The notes under the pieces: model-generated
Told to the model about the DNA's origin: nothing
Seen by the model: only the letters and a program-made list of their open reading frames with translations
Database searches by the model: none
Origin: Apricaphanius iberus
Lineage: Eukaryota; Chordata; Actinopteri; Cyprinodontiformes; Aphaniidae
Assembly: GCA_028564705.1 (NCBI GenBank)
Contig: JAPXFQ010002662.1
Location: 1,922,001 to 1,986,000, forward strand
Direction of reading: 5' to 3'
DNA length: 64,000 bases
Translations under genes and position numbers: made by a program
In this document: one piece after another, positions 44,161-55,562 of the stretch
Layout of the letters: every line of letters begins with the position of its first letter
How positions within the stretch are numbered: the first letter of the stretch is position 1

Positions 44161-47100
44161 ACCATACCAGTTTATTTATATAGCACATTTAACAACGGCC
44201 TGAGAGCCAAGCAGTGCTGCACAAGAGACAGATAAAGTAACAGACAGTAACCAAAATGCATTAAAACATAATAATATAAAGAGGAAAATAATAAGATAAA
44301 GATAATAATGAAAGCAAAAACTAAATTAAAAAATAATTAAAAGCCAAGGCATAAAATTAGGTTTTTTAAACAAGACTTAAAAATACAGAGAGATGGAGAC
44401 AGTCTGATTGGGAGAGGTAAACAGTTCCAGAGTGTGGGAGCGCAAACCAAAAAGGCACCCCGGGTTTTGCTTGGGACAAATATTTATGCTGGTCAGCTGA
44501 CCTGAGACCGTGGGGGGACATAAGGGCAGAGGAGCTCAGACAAACATTTATGTGCGAGGGCGTTAAAAGATTTAAAAAGAAATAGCATAATCTTATAATC
44601 AATCCTGAAGGAAACATGAAGCCAATGTGGTCTTGCTAAGACCGGTGTAATATGTTCTTGACGTGTAGAATCGGGCAGCAGCATTCTGGACCAACTGAAG
44701 GCAAGCAAGAGTGGTGGAATTAATGCTGTAAAGTATTGAATCATAAATCAAGGTGGGTGGTGATAAAAGCATGAATAAATGATTGGAGGTGGCGCCTCTT
44801 TAAAATGGAGAAACTGGATTTTACAATCTGATTAACCTGAATGTCCATTTTTAAAGAAGAGTCCATCGTCACCCCAAGGTTAGAGACAGAGGTTTTGAAG
44901 CTAAAAGGAAGGAAGGGAAGGTTGTTTTGAGGGCAAGGAGACGTTCTAGGGTTTAAATAATGTCCTCTGTTTTGGCATCATTTAAAAAGAGAAAATTTGC
45001 AGACAGCCAGCATTTCACATCATTAAAATTTTCAACTATTGCTTGGAATGAGTCACTAGGCTTTATGGAGACATATAATTGGCAGTCGACCGCATAGAGA
45101 TGATAATTAACCTTGTGTTTCTTAAAAATGTCACGTAGCGGCAGGACGTATAGGTTGAAAAGAAGGGGTCCAAGAATTGAACTCTGAGGTTAGAGCTGCT
45201 AAAGGAGAGGCACACCCATCCATCATAATATTAAGACCTTTTTCCGAAAGTAAGAGGTAAACCATCCCAGGACAGTCTCTTGGATGCCAACCAGTTGTTA
45301 AGCCGGTTCAATGAAATGTCATGGTCCACAGTATAGAAAGCAACAAATAAATCTAATAAAACAAGCAGTGCATCAAAGCCAGATGTAAGCAAGATGTCAT
45401 TAAAAACAGAAAGTGGGCCAATTCTGTACTATGCAGAGATCAAAAACCTGATTAGAATGTGTCAAACAAGTTAAGATCTTCTAGAAAAGTTGCCTAGGAC
45501 CAAGATATCAAGGGCTGGTTTCTTGGTTGCACCAACTCATGTTGAAATACACGCGGCACAACACCATTAGCCAGGCTGCTATTTAGAATTTTTAATAGAA
45601 GGGGCCCTGTATCCCAAAAAGCTTCTTTAATAAGTCGAGGGGGCACCGGCTCAACAGTAAACCCTGAATGTTTCAAAGCCTCTGACCACCACCAGTAGGC
45701 AACGGGTAAAGTGTCTTGCACAAGGAGACAACGACTGAAACCATCAGAGGCTTGAACCGGCAACTTTCTGATTACAAGGCAAACACCCAGCTCCTGAGCC
45801 ACAGTCGCACAGTAGGCAGATAATAGGCATAGCCGCAATAAAAAGTTAGCAACCCCGCTGTCCTGGCCAAGAGTTGCTTTGCAATGCTGAAAAATCAATG
45901 GAGAACAAAGAGAAAGAAACGGAGAACCATAGACGAAAACATCTCAGTCAAAACTAGCCTTTTAGAGATTTCAAAGAAAGTGGATTGAATTGCTCATATA
46001 ATTAGAGCTGCTTAGACTGGGAGAATATAGCATCACAAGGAGCAGAGATCAGAGCCCTGATATTTTGCAATTTTCTCTAGAAAGAAATTCAGAAATTGAG
46101 TACATAAGTCTTTGGAGGTAACAAAAGGATGGGGATAACTGGTAGAAAGAAAAGCCTCAAGAATTTTATATAGGACACGTGGATTGCCTGAGGATTTGGA
46201 AATTATGTCTGAGATTACCGGCAATCCTAACTTCATTCTTGTAGCTGGTCTATGAATCCTTCATAAATTGGTAGGTGAAGTTCACATTTTTTCCAACTTT
46301 GTTTGAGTTTCCTGCACTCACGTGTGAGGGTTTTAGAAAGAGAGTTCAACCAAGGATCCGATTTTGTATTTAAATGTCTAGACTTCAAGGGGGCGACCTG
46401 ATCCAGTATAGTAAGACATGAGGACTGGAAAAGGTGCAATAGCTAATCTGAATCTGATAAAACCGGCAAAAGAGGAAAAGCATTTATAAATAAAACAGAA
46501 AATTCTACAACTTTAGAAAGAGCAAATGACCCCACATGGATGCATAGGTGTTTCGATGAATTAGCGAGGACCTAGAACAACAAGACAAAACAAGACAGGA
46601 AATCTTCAATCAGCTGAATCAAGCCAAAAAAGTCAATAACATTTAAAAGGTATTTCACAACAGGCTTCTCAGGAAAGCAGACGGGTATGTTAAAACTACA
46701 CAGGATCAGAACACGGTCACAGTTTGGAAAAGTGTCAGATAAAAAGTGAGAGAATTAGGCTATGAAGTCTCTGTTATATTTGGGAGGGCAATACAACAAA
46801 GCGCACAAGGTGAGAAGAGAAGCGCACAGCTCAAAAGCATAAAACTCGAAACCAGCGAAAGCGTCGGGGGAAAGTAATGGGTTTGTAGAGAGTATTAGAT
46901 TTAAAAATGGTCAAAAGACCACCGATATCTCCAGATCTCCTTGGGATGTCCAGCCGGTAAGAGTTCAGCAATGGTTGCAAGCTCACCAGGAAGAATCCAG
47001 GATTTCATGATCCACAAAAAAATCCAAATCATCGTCGATAAAATAATCCTCAATTACAAAAGATTTATTGCCAAGAGAGTGGGCATTTAACAGAGGCAAA

Positions 47101-47185
47101 CCTGCAAGGTGGATGAGCGAGAGGATGAGGAGCGTTCCAAGTCCCGCAGGTTGGAAAATTGCCCTCCACGCTAGCACCAACAGAA
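44161..47185 (-). mobile_element. L2/Maui-like LINE, full span but decayed
   Basis: The - strand shows the order of a LINE ORF2. LLNAHSLGNKSFVIEDYF (endonuclease start, about 47100) comes first, then KSRHLNTKSDPWLNS (46370-46320), then RT linker sequence LLLKILNSSLANGVVPRVFQ (45600-45540). At 44500-44745 comes the C-terminal motif HWLHVSFRIDYKIMLFLF, and then a tail GTGCTATATAAATAAACTGG next to 44161. Stops and frameshifts are frequent. A SINE interrupts it at 45625-45825. Confidence 0.75.
45625..45825 (-). mobile_element. tRNA-derived SINE nested in the LINE
   Basis: On the - strand the head GTGCGACTGTGGCTCAGGAG (A box region, 45791-45810) is followed by GGTTCAAGCC (B box, 45749-45758) and a tail containing GTGCAAGACACTTTACCCGT. 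The open frame that covers it is a fusion of LINE and SINE sequence and should not be read as a gene. Confidence 0.7.
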
Positions 47186-49279
47186 GGATGGAGCAGGAGG
47201 AGAAGGGAACACACCGTCCTCAGGCTAGGATGACCCGGGGATCCACAGAGTCCAGGAAACACCGGACTGAGTAGCATCACGCCGGTAAACCCACTCGAGA
47301 CTGCATGGAGCTTGAAGAATATTGCAGTGTGGCTCGCATTCCAGAGAGAGGAGGAATGGCAGAGAGTAGTGATTGTCAAGACTCCTTTTGAACGTGGAAG
47401 TAATCCTGAGCAAGATTCGTTGACAGACGAAGATCCAGAAGCACGGTCCGAAATGTACACTTGCCACTCACCAAATGCGAGCAAATTTTCTGTTTGGCGA
47501 GTAAAATTTGGAGCACTGTCTGCCACATGGCGAGTAAATGTTTGCACCAAATTAGTTATGTACATATATTAATCCTCAGTTCTAAGGATTTCTGTGATGC
47601 TTTTTTGCTGTCTGCATGTGATGTACACAAGCGTACGTGAAACCTGAATGCCAACATACGTAATTTCCCTCATTTTGGACATGAATGTTGGCAAAATTCA
47701 GCGTTTGAATCAAAAATAAGTCACCTACATGATTCATGTGTCCGACACGCCACAGCTGCAAGGATTCAGAGCAATCTTACTGAAAGAAGCTGTAGTTTCA
47801 ATTAGTTTTCAAATTCTATGAGGTATTTAGGATTAAAAACTGTTTTATCCGACCTCAAGTCTAGTTTCCTTTATTTCGGCTTTGCGATGGTAACTTCTGC
47901 AGTGGATCCGAGAGCACAGCTGGTTGTGCTTCTGGCCAAAGTAACAGCCTCATAAATCAACAGACTTTTAATAATGTTCTGCGACCAAAGTCAGAACAAA
48001 TAAATTCTCACTCTCTCCTGACACAGAGACTCCTGTGAGTTTTTAGATTAATGAGCTCCTATTCCTATCAGTGCTACTGAGCATGGGCGTATTTAGGAGG
48101 TTAATAAGAGAGGCTAAAAGGGCCCAGGGTGGGTCTTGCACTAAAATAAAAGCAAAGATGTTTGTTTAGTGGGGACCCAATCTGAGCTGGTACATTTTAC
48201 TGTTTTCATCAGTTAAAATTGCATTTAAAGTAATTTTATTTTTGCTAAGGTTTATGTGACAATGTAATAGAAAATCACAAATAAAAATATTGCAACTTTT
48301 TTCACAAAAGCTTTTTCACAAAAAAGTAGAGGTACTCTTTAATTTGTTAACTTAGCTATGTTATTGCTATGGACTGTTATGTCAAATAAATTAATTCTGT
48401 AAAATTCAAAAATGACCAAAATTTTGTTTTTCTTATTAACTATGTTTAAGTTTTCCCTCCTGTATGTTTGGCTTCAACATAATATCATATAATGGAATCA
48501 TTTGTTTTAGTATATCTGTGTAAAAATAATTTAGAATTTCGGCCGGTAAAAATATGCTAGGTCGGTAAATATTTTTCGTCTACCGTGACTCAAAAATTTT
48601 TTTTTTGGACCCTGTCCTGAGAGTAAGATATGTTAAGATTGCACTCTCAAAATTTACGCCATAGAGCAGGAGAAAGGGAAAAATAGGAAAAGCTGAGAGC
48701 AGGAGACGGCTTGCCGAACATGCTGGCGCCATCTTGCTCGCAGATTTCAATCCATAATGAAGCATAATAGTAATCTCCAAAGCCTTCTCCATCAGATTGT
48801 TGAGCCTTTTTAAGTCCATGGCTCTGATGCTGCTACACGAGCAGATGATAGATGAAGAGATTACACCCTCCACAAAAGATATTTGAAGGTGTCTGTCTTA
48901 TACTTGAAGGCTGAGTGTACAGAGTGAAAAGAAATGTTGAGTGTAGAGTTGCTTGCGGTGTAACTGCACTGTTGACTACCTGGCATGACACACAAGTCTT
49001 CAATTTCCCAAACAGTGGTCTGTTTGTCAGTTAGTCTTTGATCCAGGTGATTGTTGAGGGCTCCACTTGTGTCTAATGTTCTTCTCCAGTAAAACGTACA
49101 AATGAGATTCTAATAATGCATTCTACATTTGTAGTTATTCTTCTGTCATTTTAGGGAATCTTATTTAAAACATAAAATGTCCACCTAAAAGTGTGGCACC
49201 CTCTTTTGGTTAAAAGATTTCATTACATTTTTAATTTAAATCAGCCATGGCTATTTACAATGCTATGAAATGTGATATG
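47186..49279. other. Unassigned intergenic DNA, LINE 5' remnant at left
   Basis: 47186-47570 has overlapping open frames on both strands and may be the 5' leader of the adjacent LINE. 47580-49279 is AT-rich with no recognisable gene. Confidence 0.35.
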
Positions 49280-49740
49280 TAAGGGATAATGCCCGACGAG
49301 GTGTACATTATTAGAGTATTTAGTGGACGACGTGGAGGCGTGAACCGTTGCTTCCGCGAAGTCCATTATTTTCTGATAATCTACTCCTGGAAGGGCATTA
49401 TCCCGCTTATACCATGGTCACTTACAAAAGAAAGAAATATTTAATCAATTAATAATACTGTAATGTGTTTTAGAGTTAAAATCATGAGTTTTTAAGTGGA
49501 GCGCACTATTTAATATCCCCTGTATACAAACGTGGCCAAGCAACATGGCCAGAGCGAGTCGACCGCAGCAGTTTAACTGTGAAATAATGTTGCGTCTCCG
49601 TTGCCATGTGAACCAACGCAATCATTTAGAACTATCATCAGGCCATTTGACAGGACTCCTTTCCTAGGTGTACATTATCAATTTTTAATGTACACCCTCC
49701 AGCCAATCGGAATCGAGTATTCCCCCAGACCATGGTATAA
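49280..49740. repeat. Dispersed repeat shared with 17310-17450
   Basis: It contains TCCATTATTTTCTGAT at 49361-49376 (+ strand) and, on the - strand, GGCTGGAGGGTGTACATTAA near 49680-49700. Both recur side by side at 17357-17419. Inverted GGATAATGCCC / GGGCATTATCC words lie at 49282-49292 and 49393-49403. The internal hairpin form suggests a foldback DNA element. Confidence 0.55.
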
Positions 49741-50295
49741 TGGCCAATAAGTGTGTTGTCAGCATCTACCACTGTGGGGTTGAGTCGGAATAGAGGGATT
49801 AGTTTACCAACACAGTGGGTCCACACAACTGCTGGGTGCAGAAACAGATGCTGCACCTTTAAATAGCTCTGGTTACAATTATTATTTATGGTTAATCAGC
49901 AGTTGCAGTGTTTGTTATGTGACAGAATTGCGCTGCTCTGGGTGGCTGCATGTTGGAGTGGCTGCATATTGACGTTTGGTGTTTTGGACATTGCTTCCCC
50001 CTTTTTCTTAGGGAAGAATTGCATTTTTTGGACCTGTGTGCATTGTGGGGTTTTTTTTCTTGTGAAGTTCGACGGATTTTTGCTGTTGATTTTGCTCATT
50101 TATTATGATGCGTAACCGTGGCAACAAGGTGCTTTACAGCCGGGAGCAGCTGGTTAATATTGCAAAAGCTGGAATAATATCTCAACTGAAGCCACAAATC
50201 CCTGATGAGTTGAGAAGGAGAAGGCGAGGATGCAGAGATGAGCGCAAAGGAGACAAAGAAAGAGGAAATTCAAATAATCTCTTCCGTCAATCATA

Positions 50296-50988
50296 ATGGG
50301 AAGTGTGAAATCACTAGCTAACAAGATGGATGAACTTCAAGCCCTGACACGGACTCAGCCTGAGTATCGGGAATGCCATATTATGTGCTTCACTGAGACG
50401 TGGTTACAGGATTATATCCCCGACTCTAATGTCTCTCTGCCAGGCTTTCTGATTGAACGAGCAGACAGAGATCTAAAGAAGAGCGGGAAAAGAAAAGGAG
50501 GTGGAGTAGCATTGCTTGTTAATAACAGATGCTGTCATCCAGGACATATCACTGTGAAGTGTCGTCTCTGCAGTCCAGATATTGAACTCTTGGCAGTAAG
50601 CTTAAATCCATATTATTTACCAATAGAGTTCACCAATGTTATTTTGGCAGTTGTTTACATTCCACCTTCAGCTGTTGCCGACCATGCATGTGATGTCATC
50701 AGTTCTGTTGTCGCTAAGCTACAGACCCAGCCCCCCAATGCATTTGTGGCAATATCAGGTGATTTTGATCATGGCTCACTCTCTTCTACACTTCCAACAT
50801 TTCAACAGTTTGTCAGATGCTCCACAAGAGAAAACAAGACCTTGGATTTGATTTATGAAAATGTAAAAGATGCTTATACATCTATACATCTATGCTTATA
50901 CGCCATGACTGAGTGTGTGACTGTCTATGTAAACTTCTGTGTGAACAACACCATCCCGCTCCAGAACAGTGAGATGCTTCGCAAATAA
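50296..50988 (+). pseudogene. LINE endonuclease domain
   Basis: The open frame has the family landmarks SLANKMDEL, IMCFTETWL (metal-binding Glu), KRKGGGVALLVNN, LAVVYIPPSA and ISGDFDHGS in the position of the usual GDFN box, where Asn is replaced by Asp. The C-terminal 45 residues, after KTLDLIYENVKDAY, drift from the family because an internal deletion joins it to sequence preceding the RT. Confidence 0.8.
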
Positions 50989-51416
50989 CAAACCCTGGAT
51001 CACCAGTGAGCTGAAGGAACTGCTGAACAAGAAAAAAAGAGCCTTCAAGAAGGGATAGAGGGAGTTATTAAGGAGTATACAGAAGCAACTAAAAGTCAAG
51101 ATCAGAGACAGCAAAGAGACTTACAGGAAGAATCTGGAGAACAAACTACAGAGGAACAATATCTGATGATGATGTCTGGTCTGGAATGAAAAAGATCACA
51201 GGCTTTAAGCAATGGAAAGGTATGGATTTATGGAAGTCTGGATAGAGAAAATGAACTGAACACATTCTTCAATAGGTTCAGTTCAGGAACAAGCTCAGCA
51301 TCCTCCTCTCCTGTTTCCAGCAAAAGAGAAATCCCACTCTCCTCAGACCAACACCTGTCCTGTCACACCTCAGTCATGAACTCTTCTACTTCCACAACTT
51401 TGTCTTCAACCAAGTT

Positions 51417-52500
51417 ATGAAATGCTGCTACCCCCTTTATCTCACTCTCCCACCTTTCTATTGCCTTGGAGTTGGCGTTGAAGATGCCATCATCAACCTG
51501 CTTCAACCAACTCACTGTCATCTGGACAAAGAAGGCAGAACTGTGAGAATCATGTTCTTTGATTTCTCAAGTGCATTTAACATAATTCAGCCTGATTTGC
51601 TTTGTCAGAAACTCATGAAGACACAGGTTGAGGCCTCAACAATCAGCTGGATCAATGACTACCTGACAAACAGACCACAGTTTGTGAGACTGAAGGATTG
51701 TGTGTCAAACCAGCTGGTCAGCAGCATTGGAGCACCACAAGGGACTGTACTCTCACCATTCCTTTTCACTCTGTACACCTCAGACATCTAGTATTACACG
51801 GAGACCTGTCATCTACAGAAATACTCAGACGACTCCGCAATTGTCGGGTGTATCAGATATGGAGAAGAAGCTGACTACAGAGAGCTGGTGGACAGCTTTG
51901 TGGCATGGTGTGGAGACAATCATCTTACCTTGAATGTGAACAAAACAAAGGAGATGGTTGTAGATTTCAGAAACAGGGATAAGTCAAAGACTGTCTCTAT
52001 CAAGGGAGAAGAAGTGGAAGTGGTTGAAGAGTACAGAAACCTCGAAGTTCACCTGGACAACAGACTGGACTGGAGAATCAACAGTTAAGCCATCAAAAAG
52101 GGACAGAGCAGACTGTACTTTTTGAGGAAACTGAGGTCCTTCAAGGTTTGAAGGAAGATGCTCCAAATCTTCTACAAGTCTGTGGTGGAGTGTCATCTCT
52201 TCGTCCATCATTTGTTGGGGTAGCAGCATCAGAGCCAGGGACTTAAAACGGCTCGACAACCTGATAAAGAAGGCTGGTTCTGTTCTGGGGTCAACTGTGG
52301 AACAACTGGATATAATGATGCAAAGAAGGATTCTTCATAAAATTATAAAGATTATGGACAACCCTGAGCATCGTCTTCATGAGACTATCCTACAGCAACA
52401 GAGTATCTTCAGTCGGAGGCTTCTTCAGTTTCGCTGCAACACAAACCACTACAGAAAATCCTTTGTCCCCAAGCCATCATGGTCTATAACAACTCCTTGA
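51417..52500 (+). pseudogene. LINE reverse transcriptase, frameshifted
   Basis: Blocks in order: IMFFDFSSAFNIIQPDLL (first catalytic Asp), SWINDYLTNRPQFVRL, SIGAPQGTVLSPFLFTLYTS, then a stop and frame change. The polymerase box YSDDSAIVGC follows (51822-51851, both Asp intact), then NHLTLNVNKTKEMVVDFRN and, in another frame, KGQSRLYFLRKL. The last part includes HRLHETILQQQSIFSRRLL and ends near 52500. At least three frame breaks are visible. Confidence 0.85.
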
Positions 52501-52803
52501 AACATAATTAGTAATGAGCTACAACAAAACTTAATTTCCCTCTAGGATCAATTAATTTATTTTTGAATCAAATTGAATATCTATGTTAGCTTGTAGATCA
52601 TTTAGCTAACTACAGACCTATATCTAACCTTCCTTTCTTATCCAAAATTCTTGAGAAAATAGTTGCTAATCAAGTATGTGAGCATCTAAACAGCAACAAC
52701 CTGTTTGATGTTTTGGAGCTCATCACAGCACTGAGACAGCACTGGTAAAAGTTACTTATGATATTCTAATGTCCTCAGGTAATGGATTTATGACTGTTCT
52801 GTC

Positions 52804-53490
52804 TTGTTAGATCTCAGTGCTGCTTTTGACACAGTCGATCATAATATTCTCTTAGAAAGGATTGAATATGTTGTAGGGATTAAGGAAACAGTACTAGGCT
52901 GGTTTAAATCATATCTGTCCGACAGATTCCAGTTTGTTCAATTATACATTTTCTTCACACTCAAAGGTGGAATACCAAAGGGTTCTCTGCTTGGACCGAT
53001 TCTCTTTAATATTCCAATTGGTAAAATAATTAGACAACATGGAATGAATTTCCACAGTTATGCTGATGATGCACAATTATATTTATCCATAAAACATAAT
53101 GAAACCAATCAGTTAGGTAGATTACAAGCATGTCTACAAGACATAAAAACTTTGATGACTCTGAATTTTGTACTTTTAATTCAAACAAGACAGAAGTCAT
53201 TGTCTTTGGACCAGAACCTTTAAAAAGGACACTGCTAAATCAATCACTTCATCTGGATGGCATTAAATTGGCCTCTGGTAATAATTTAAAGAACCTCTGT
53301 GTAATTTTTGAACAAGTCATTACATTTAAATCCCATATTAAACAGGTTTCTAAGATTTCTTTCTTCCAACTCCGGAATATTGCTAAAATTAGAAACATTC
53401 TGTCCAGGAGTGATGCAGAGAAAGTCCATGCATTTGTTACTTCAAGGCTGGACTACTGTAGTTCCTTATTATCAGTAAGTCCACAAAATT
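52804..53490 (+). pseudogene. L2 LINE reverse transcriptase core
   Basis: Two overlapping frames cover the palm and thumb. AAFDTVDHNIL gives catalytic Asp 1. GGIPKGSLLGPILFNI is the motif 4 region, with Lys where the family usually has Gln. YADD (in SYADDAQLY) gives the metal-binding pair. FNSNKTEVIVFGPE and ISFFQLRNIAKIRNILSRSD follow one frame away. It is a better-preserved polymerase than the copy at 23190-24480, but split by a frameshift near 53150. Confidence 0.85.
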
Positions 53491-53765
53491 TCTCCAAGTA
53501 TTGTATTCTCCAAGCCACAGACGGTCGCGGCAGATAACCGCTTGTGCTGAGCCTGGTTCTGCCGGAGGTTTCTTCCTGTTAAAAGGGAGTTTTTCCTTCC
53601 CACTGTCGCTGCATGCTTGCTCAGTATGAGGGATTGCTGAGAATTCCACGACGCAATCTTCTGTGGTTCTGTAATTTCTACACTAAACATTGTATTGTAA
53701 TAACTCTTTTTGTAAAGTGCCTTGAGATGACTATATAAATAAACTGAATTGAATTGAATTGAAAA
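53488..53765 (+). mobile_element. Short retroposed L2-tail unit inside the L2 reading frame
   Basis: The insert contains the L2 3' tail (CCGGAGGTTTCTTCCTGTTA, AAAGTGCCTTGAGATGA, a TTGAATTGAATTGAA end). It sits between LDYCSSLLSVSPQN and AIKSLQLNQN of the same ORF. Both edges carry AAAAT (ends of the host sequence CCACAAAAT and GAAAAT), a probable 5-base duplication. It looks like a SINE-like unit mobilised through its L2 tail. Confidence 0.65.
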
Positions 53766-53892
53766 TGCAATTAAAAGCCTTCAGTTGAACCAAAATTCTT
53801 CAGCAAGAGTTCTGATGAATATTAAAAAGAGAGATCACATTTCTTCTGTTTTGGCTTCTCTCCACTAGCTCCCTGTTAAATCCAGAATTGTC

Positions 53893-54140
53893 ATTCTGCA
53901 CAACCCACTCACTCTCCTCATCCTATCTGTCTGTCTAATCATTGTTTGCACCTGTGTTCTGTGAGTGTATTCACCTGTTCCTCCCTGTCTCCCCCTATTT
54001 AAGATCCAGCGAGCACTGCAGTCCTCGCTGGATCATTGTTGTACCTTTGTGTGTATCGTCTCGCCTTATTTTGCTGCACACTAAATAAATTATCACCTCA
54101 CCTGGAACTCTGCTTCTGCGCCTTGGTTCTTTGTCCACGG
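53893..54140 (+). repeat. LTR-like leader
   Basis: It begins TGTCATTCTGCAC after the L2 break. It contains CCCCTATTTAAGATCCAGCG (possible TATA region) and an inverted AGCGAG / CTCGCT pair around the putative start. CACACTAAATAAATTATCAC is a possible polyadenylation site. The arrangement U3-TATA-R-polyA-U5 is typical of fish Ty3-type LTRs. A second copy was not found in the window, so LTR status is inferred. Confidence 0.45.
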
Positions 54141-54144
54141 AAAG

Positions 54145-54474
54145 GGGTGAGTTCCAGGCGATGGGTCGCTGTAAAGCTCGCGGCCAGAGCCACGAGCCAC
54201 CTTCGACCCGAGCCCTTCCTGGCCGATCTGGAGCCGGTCGCGGCGCACCGCTGTGGAGGAAATGCGGTTGAATCCCCTGGGCAGACTGCGCGGACCCCAC
54301 CCGTTTACCTCTTAACGGTTTCACACCCTCTTGAACTCTCTCTTCAAAGTTCTTTTCAACTTTCCCTTAAGGTACTTGTCAACTATCGGTCTCGTGCTCA
54401 TCCTTGTTAGTTTCTTTTCCTCCGTTTAGTAATATGCTTAAATTCAGTGGGTCGTCTTGTCTGATCTGATGTCG
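54145..54474 (-). pseudogene. 28S rRNA 5' region pseudogene (internally deleted)
   Basis: On the - strand it starts at the 5' end of 28S with CTGAATTTAAGCATATTACT, then GGAGGAAAAGAAACTAACAA, both nearly universal in eukaryotic 28S. About 300 bases of the D1 region are missing at roughly 54399. It resumes with GCACGAGACCGATAGTTGAC, AAGTACCTTAAGGGAAAG and TTGAAAAGAACTTTGAAGAG, reaches GGGTGGGGTCCGCGCAGTCT, loses another stretch near 54265, and ends with GCATTTCCTCC, GCGGTGCGCCGCGACCGG and TTACAGC (D2). Several substitutions at invariant positions show it is not a functional rDNA unit. Confidence 0.9.
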
Positions 54475-54715
54475 TAGTCGAACAGAGGCGCCCCCCTGCC
54501 CACCGTTGAAGGCGGACGGGGGTGCATTCGCGTGGCTCTAAACCCCCATCCGCACAAGGCGGAAGGGGGTGAGGGAGGCTCACGACGAGCTCCGGATTAA
54601 GGCCTGGTTCCCCGACGCGGTGAGGGGCCGGGTCCTGCGGATCCATCCGCCGCGCCTCGACTGGGTTCTCCCTTTTGCCCCGATCCCCCGCTGGAGACTC
54701 CCTCCCTCCCTGGCG
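54475..54715 (-). pseudogene. ITS2-like segment upstream of the 28S fragment
   Basis: It is contiguous with the 28S start in the order expected for rDNA (ITS2 then 28S on the - strand). It is strongly GC-rich, with CCTCTGTTCGACTACGACAT at the junction and CCGTCCGCCTTCAACGG hairpin-like sequence. No 5.8S sequence follows; the match fades into the spacer at about 54715. Confidence 0.6.
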
Positions 54716-54717
54716 GT

Positions 54718-54921
54718 TCTCTGCCTTACCAGAGGCACGAGAATTTTTTTTCCACCAAAGTGTTGGGCTCCAGCACGACAGGGGTGCTGGTGGCTGAGGG
54801 GTGCCTGGTTTGTAGGGGGCTAAGTCCGGGGCAGGGGACAGGCGGCTGGTCCCTGCCTGGGTGCAGTTCTCTGCCTTACCAGAGGCACGAGAAACTTCCC
54901 GCCTTACCAGAGGCACGAGAA
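54718..54921 (+). repeat. Thrice-repeated CCTTACCAGAGGCACGAGA
   Basis: The 19-base word occurs at about 54723-54741, 54874-54892 and 54902-54920. The second and third copies continue into AACTTCCC. The first is separated by 130 bases containing a short inverted GGGGGCTAAGTCCGGGGC-type segment. It lies between the rRNA piece and the gag-like start. Confidence 0.8.
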
Positions 54922-55562
54922 ACTTCCCTTAAGTGTGGGTGCCACAGTTCGTCCGGCCAGAAAAGATGGACCCAGCAGAAGCCTCGGACCCTGATCTTCT
55001 GCAAGACCTCTGGGCTAACATGGATGACATCTGCGGCTTGGAAGCCTAAGCTCGCAAGACTGCCGAGGAGGAATTGTCCTTTTTGGAGAGGAGATCCGCT
55101 TCCACCAACGTTGGCTCAGTCTCCATGCTCCATGCGCCACCGATCCTCTCTCCGGCTGTCTTCGCTCCTTTCCCGACCGCTTCACCAAGGGCTCCTGTCA
55201 ACCACCCAGCTGCGGCTACGACACAGCCGTCTTCTGCCATCGCATGACTTTGTCCCCTCTATATCAGCGAGGACGAACTGTTAGAATTTTTTCATGGGAA
55301 TAAGTTTGACTACCTCTGCTCCAGAGGATGCCGCAAAGCTGCACCGGAATATCCTCCTTCGGACTGGGAGGACAATGAGGAGCAGTATGTTGAGCAGCAG
55401 ACCTCGCTCATCGGCTCCAGGCTCGCATACTGCGCTCCCGGAACCGGTCCGCGCAGGCATGAGCGGCCATCTCAGCCATGTAGCCGAAGGCAAAAGGATC
55501 CTCCACCATCTCACTGCAGACTGCGGCGCCAACGGGAAGGAGCGGCTTCCAGGTCGCCGAAG

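Larger units (their letters stand above)
50105..52565 (+). mobile_element. Rex/CR1-like LINE, near full-length but decayed
   Basis: The order is a short basic N-terminal segment (50105-50290, RRRRRGCRDERKGDKERG), an apurinic-type endonuclease (50296-50850), reverse transcriptase (51417-52090), a C-terminal region (52090-52500) and a GATCAATTAATTTATTTTTG tail. Frameshifts separate the domains, and the region between endonuclease and RT is shortened. Its tail abuts the L2 element that begins at 52590. Confidence 0.85.

Noticed and set aside
45494..45898. 134-codon open frame on the - strand
   Set aside because: It is a chance fusion of LINE linker sequence with a nested tRNA-derived SINE.
47065..47565. 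166-codon open frame on the - strand
   Set aside because: It lies at the 5' side of a decayed LINE, overlaps open frames on both strands and has no recognised motif.
54145..54474. Functional 28S rRNA gene
   Set aside because: Two large internal deletions and changes at invariant positions; only about 330 bases remain.
54407..54916. 169-codon open frame on the - strand
   Set aside because: It runs through antisense 28S/ITS2 sequence and the leader; openness follows from GC richness.
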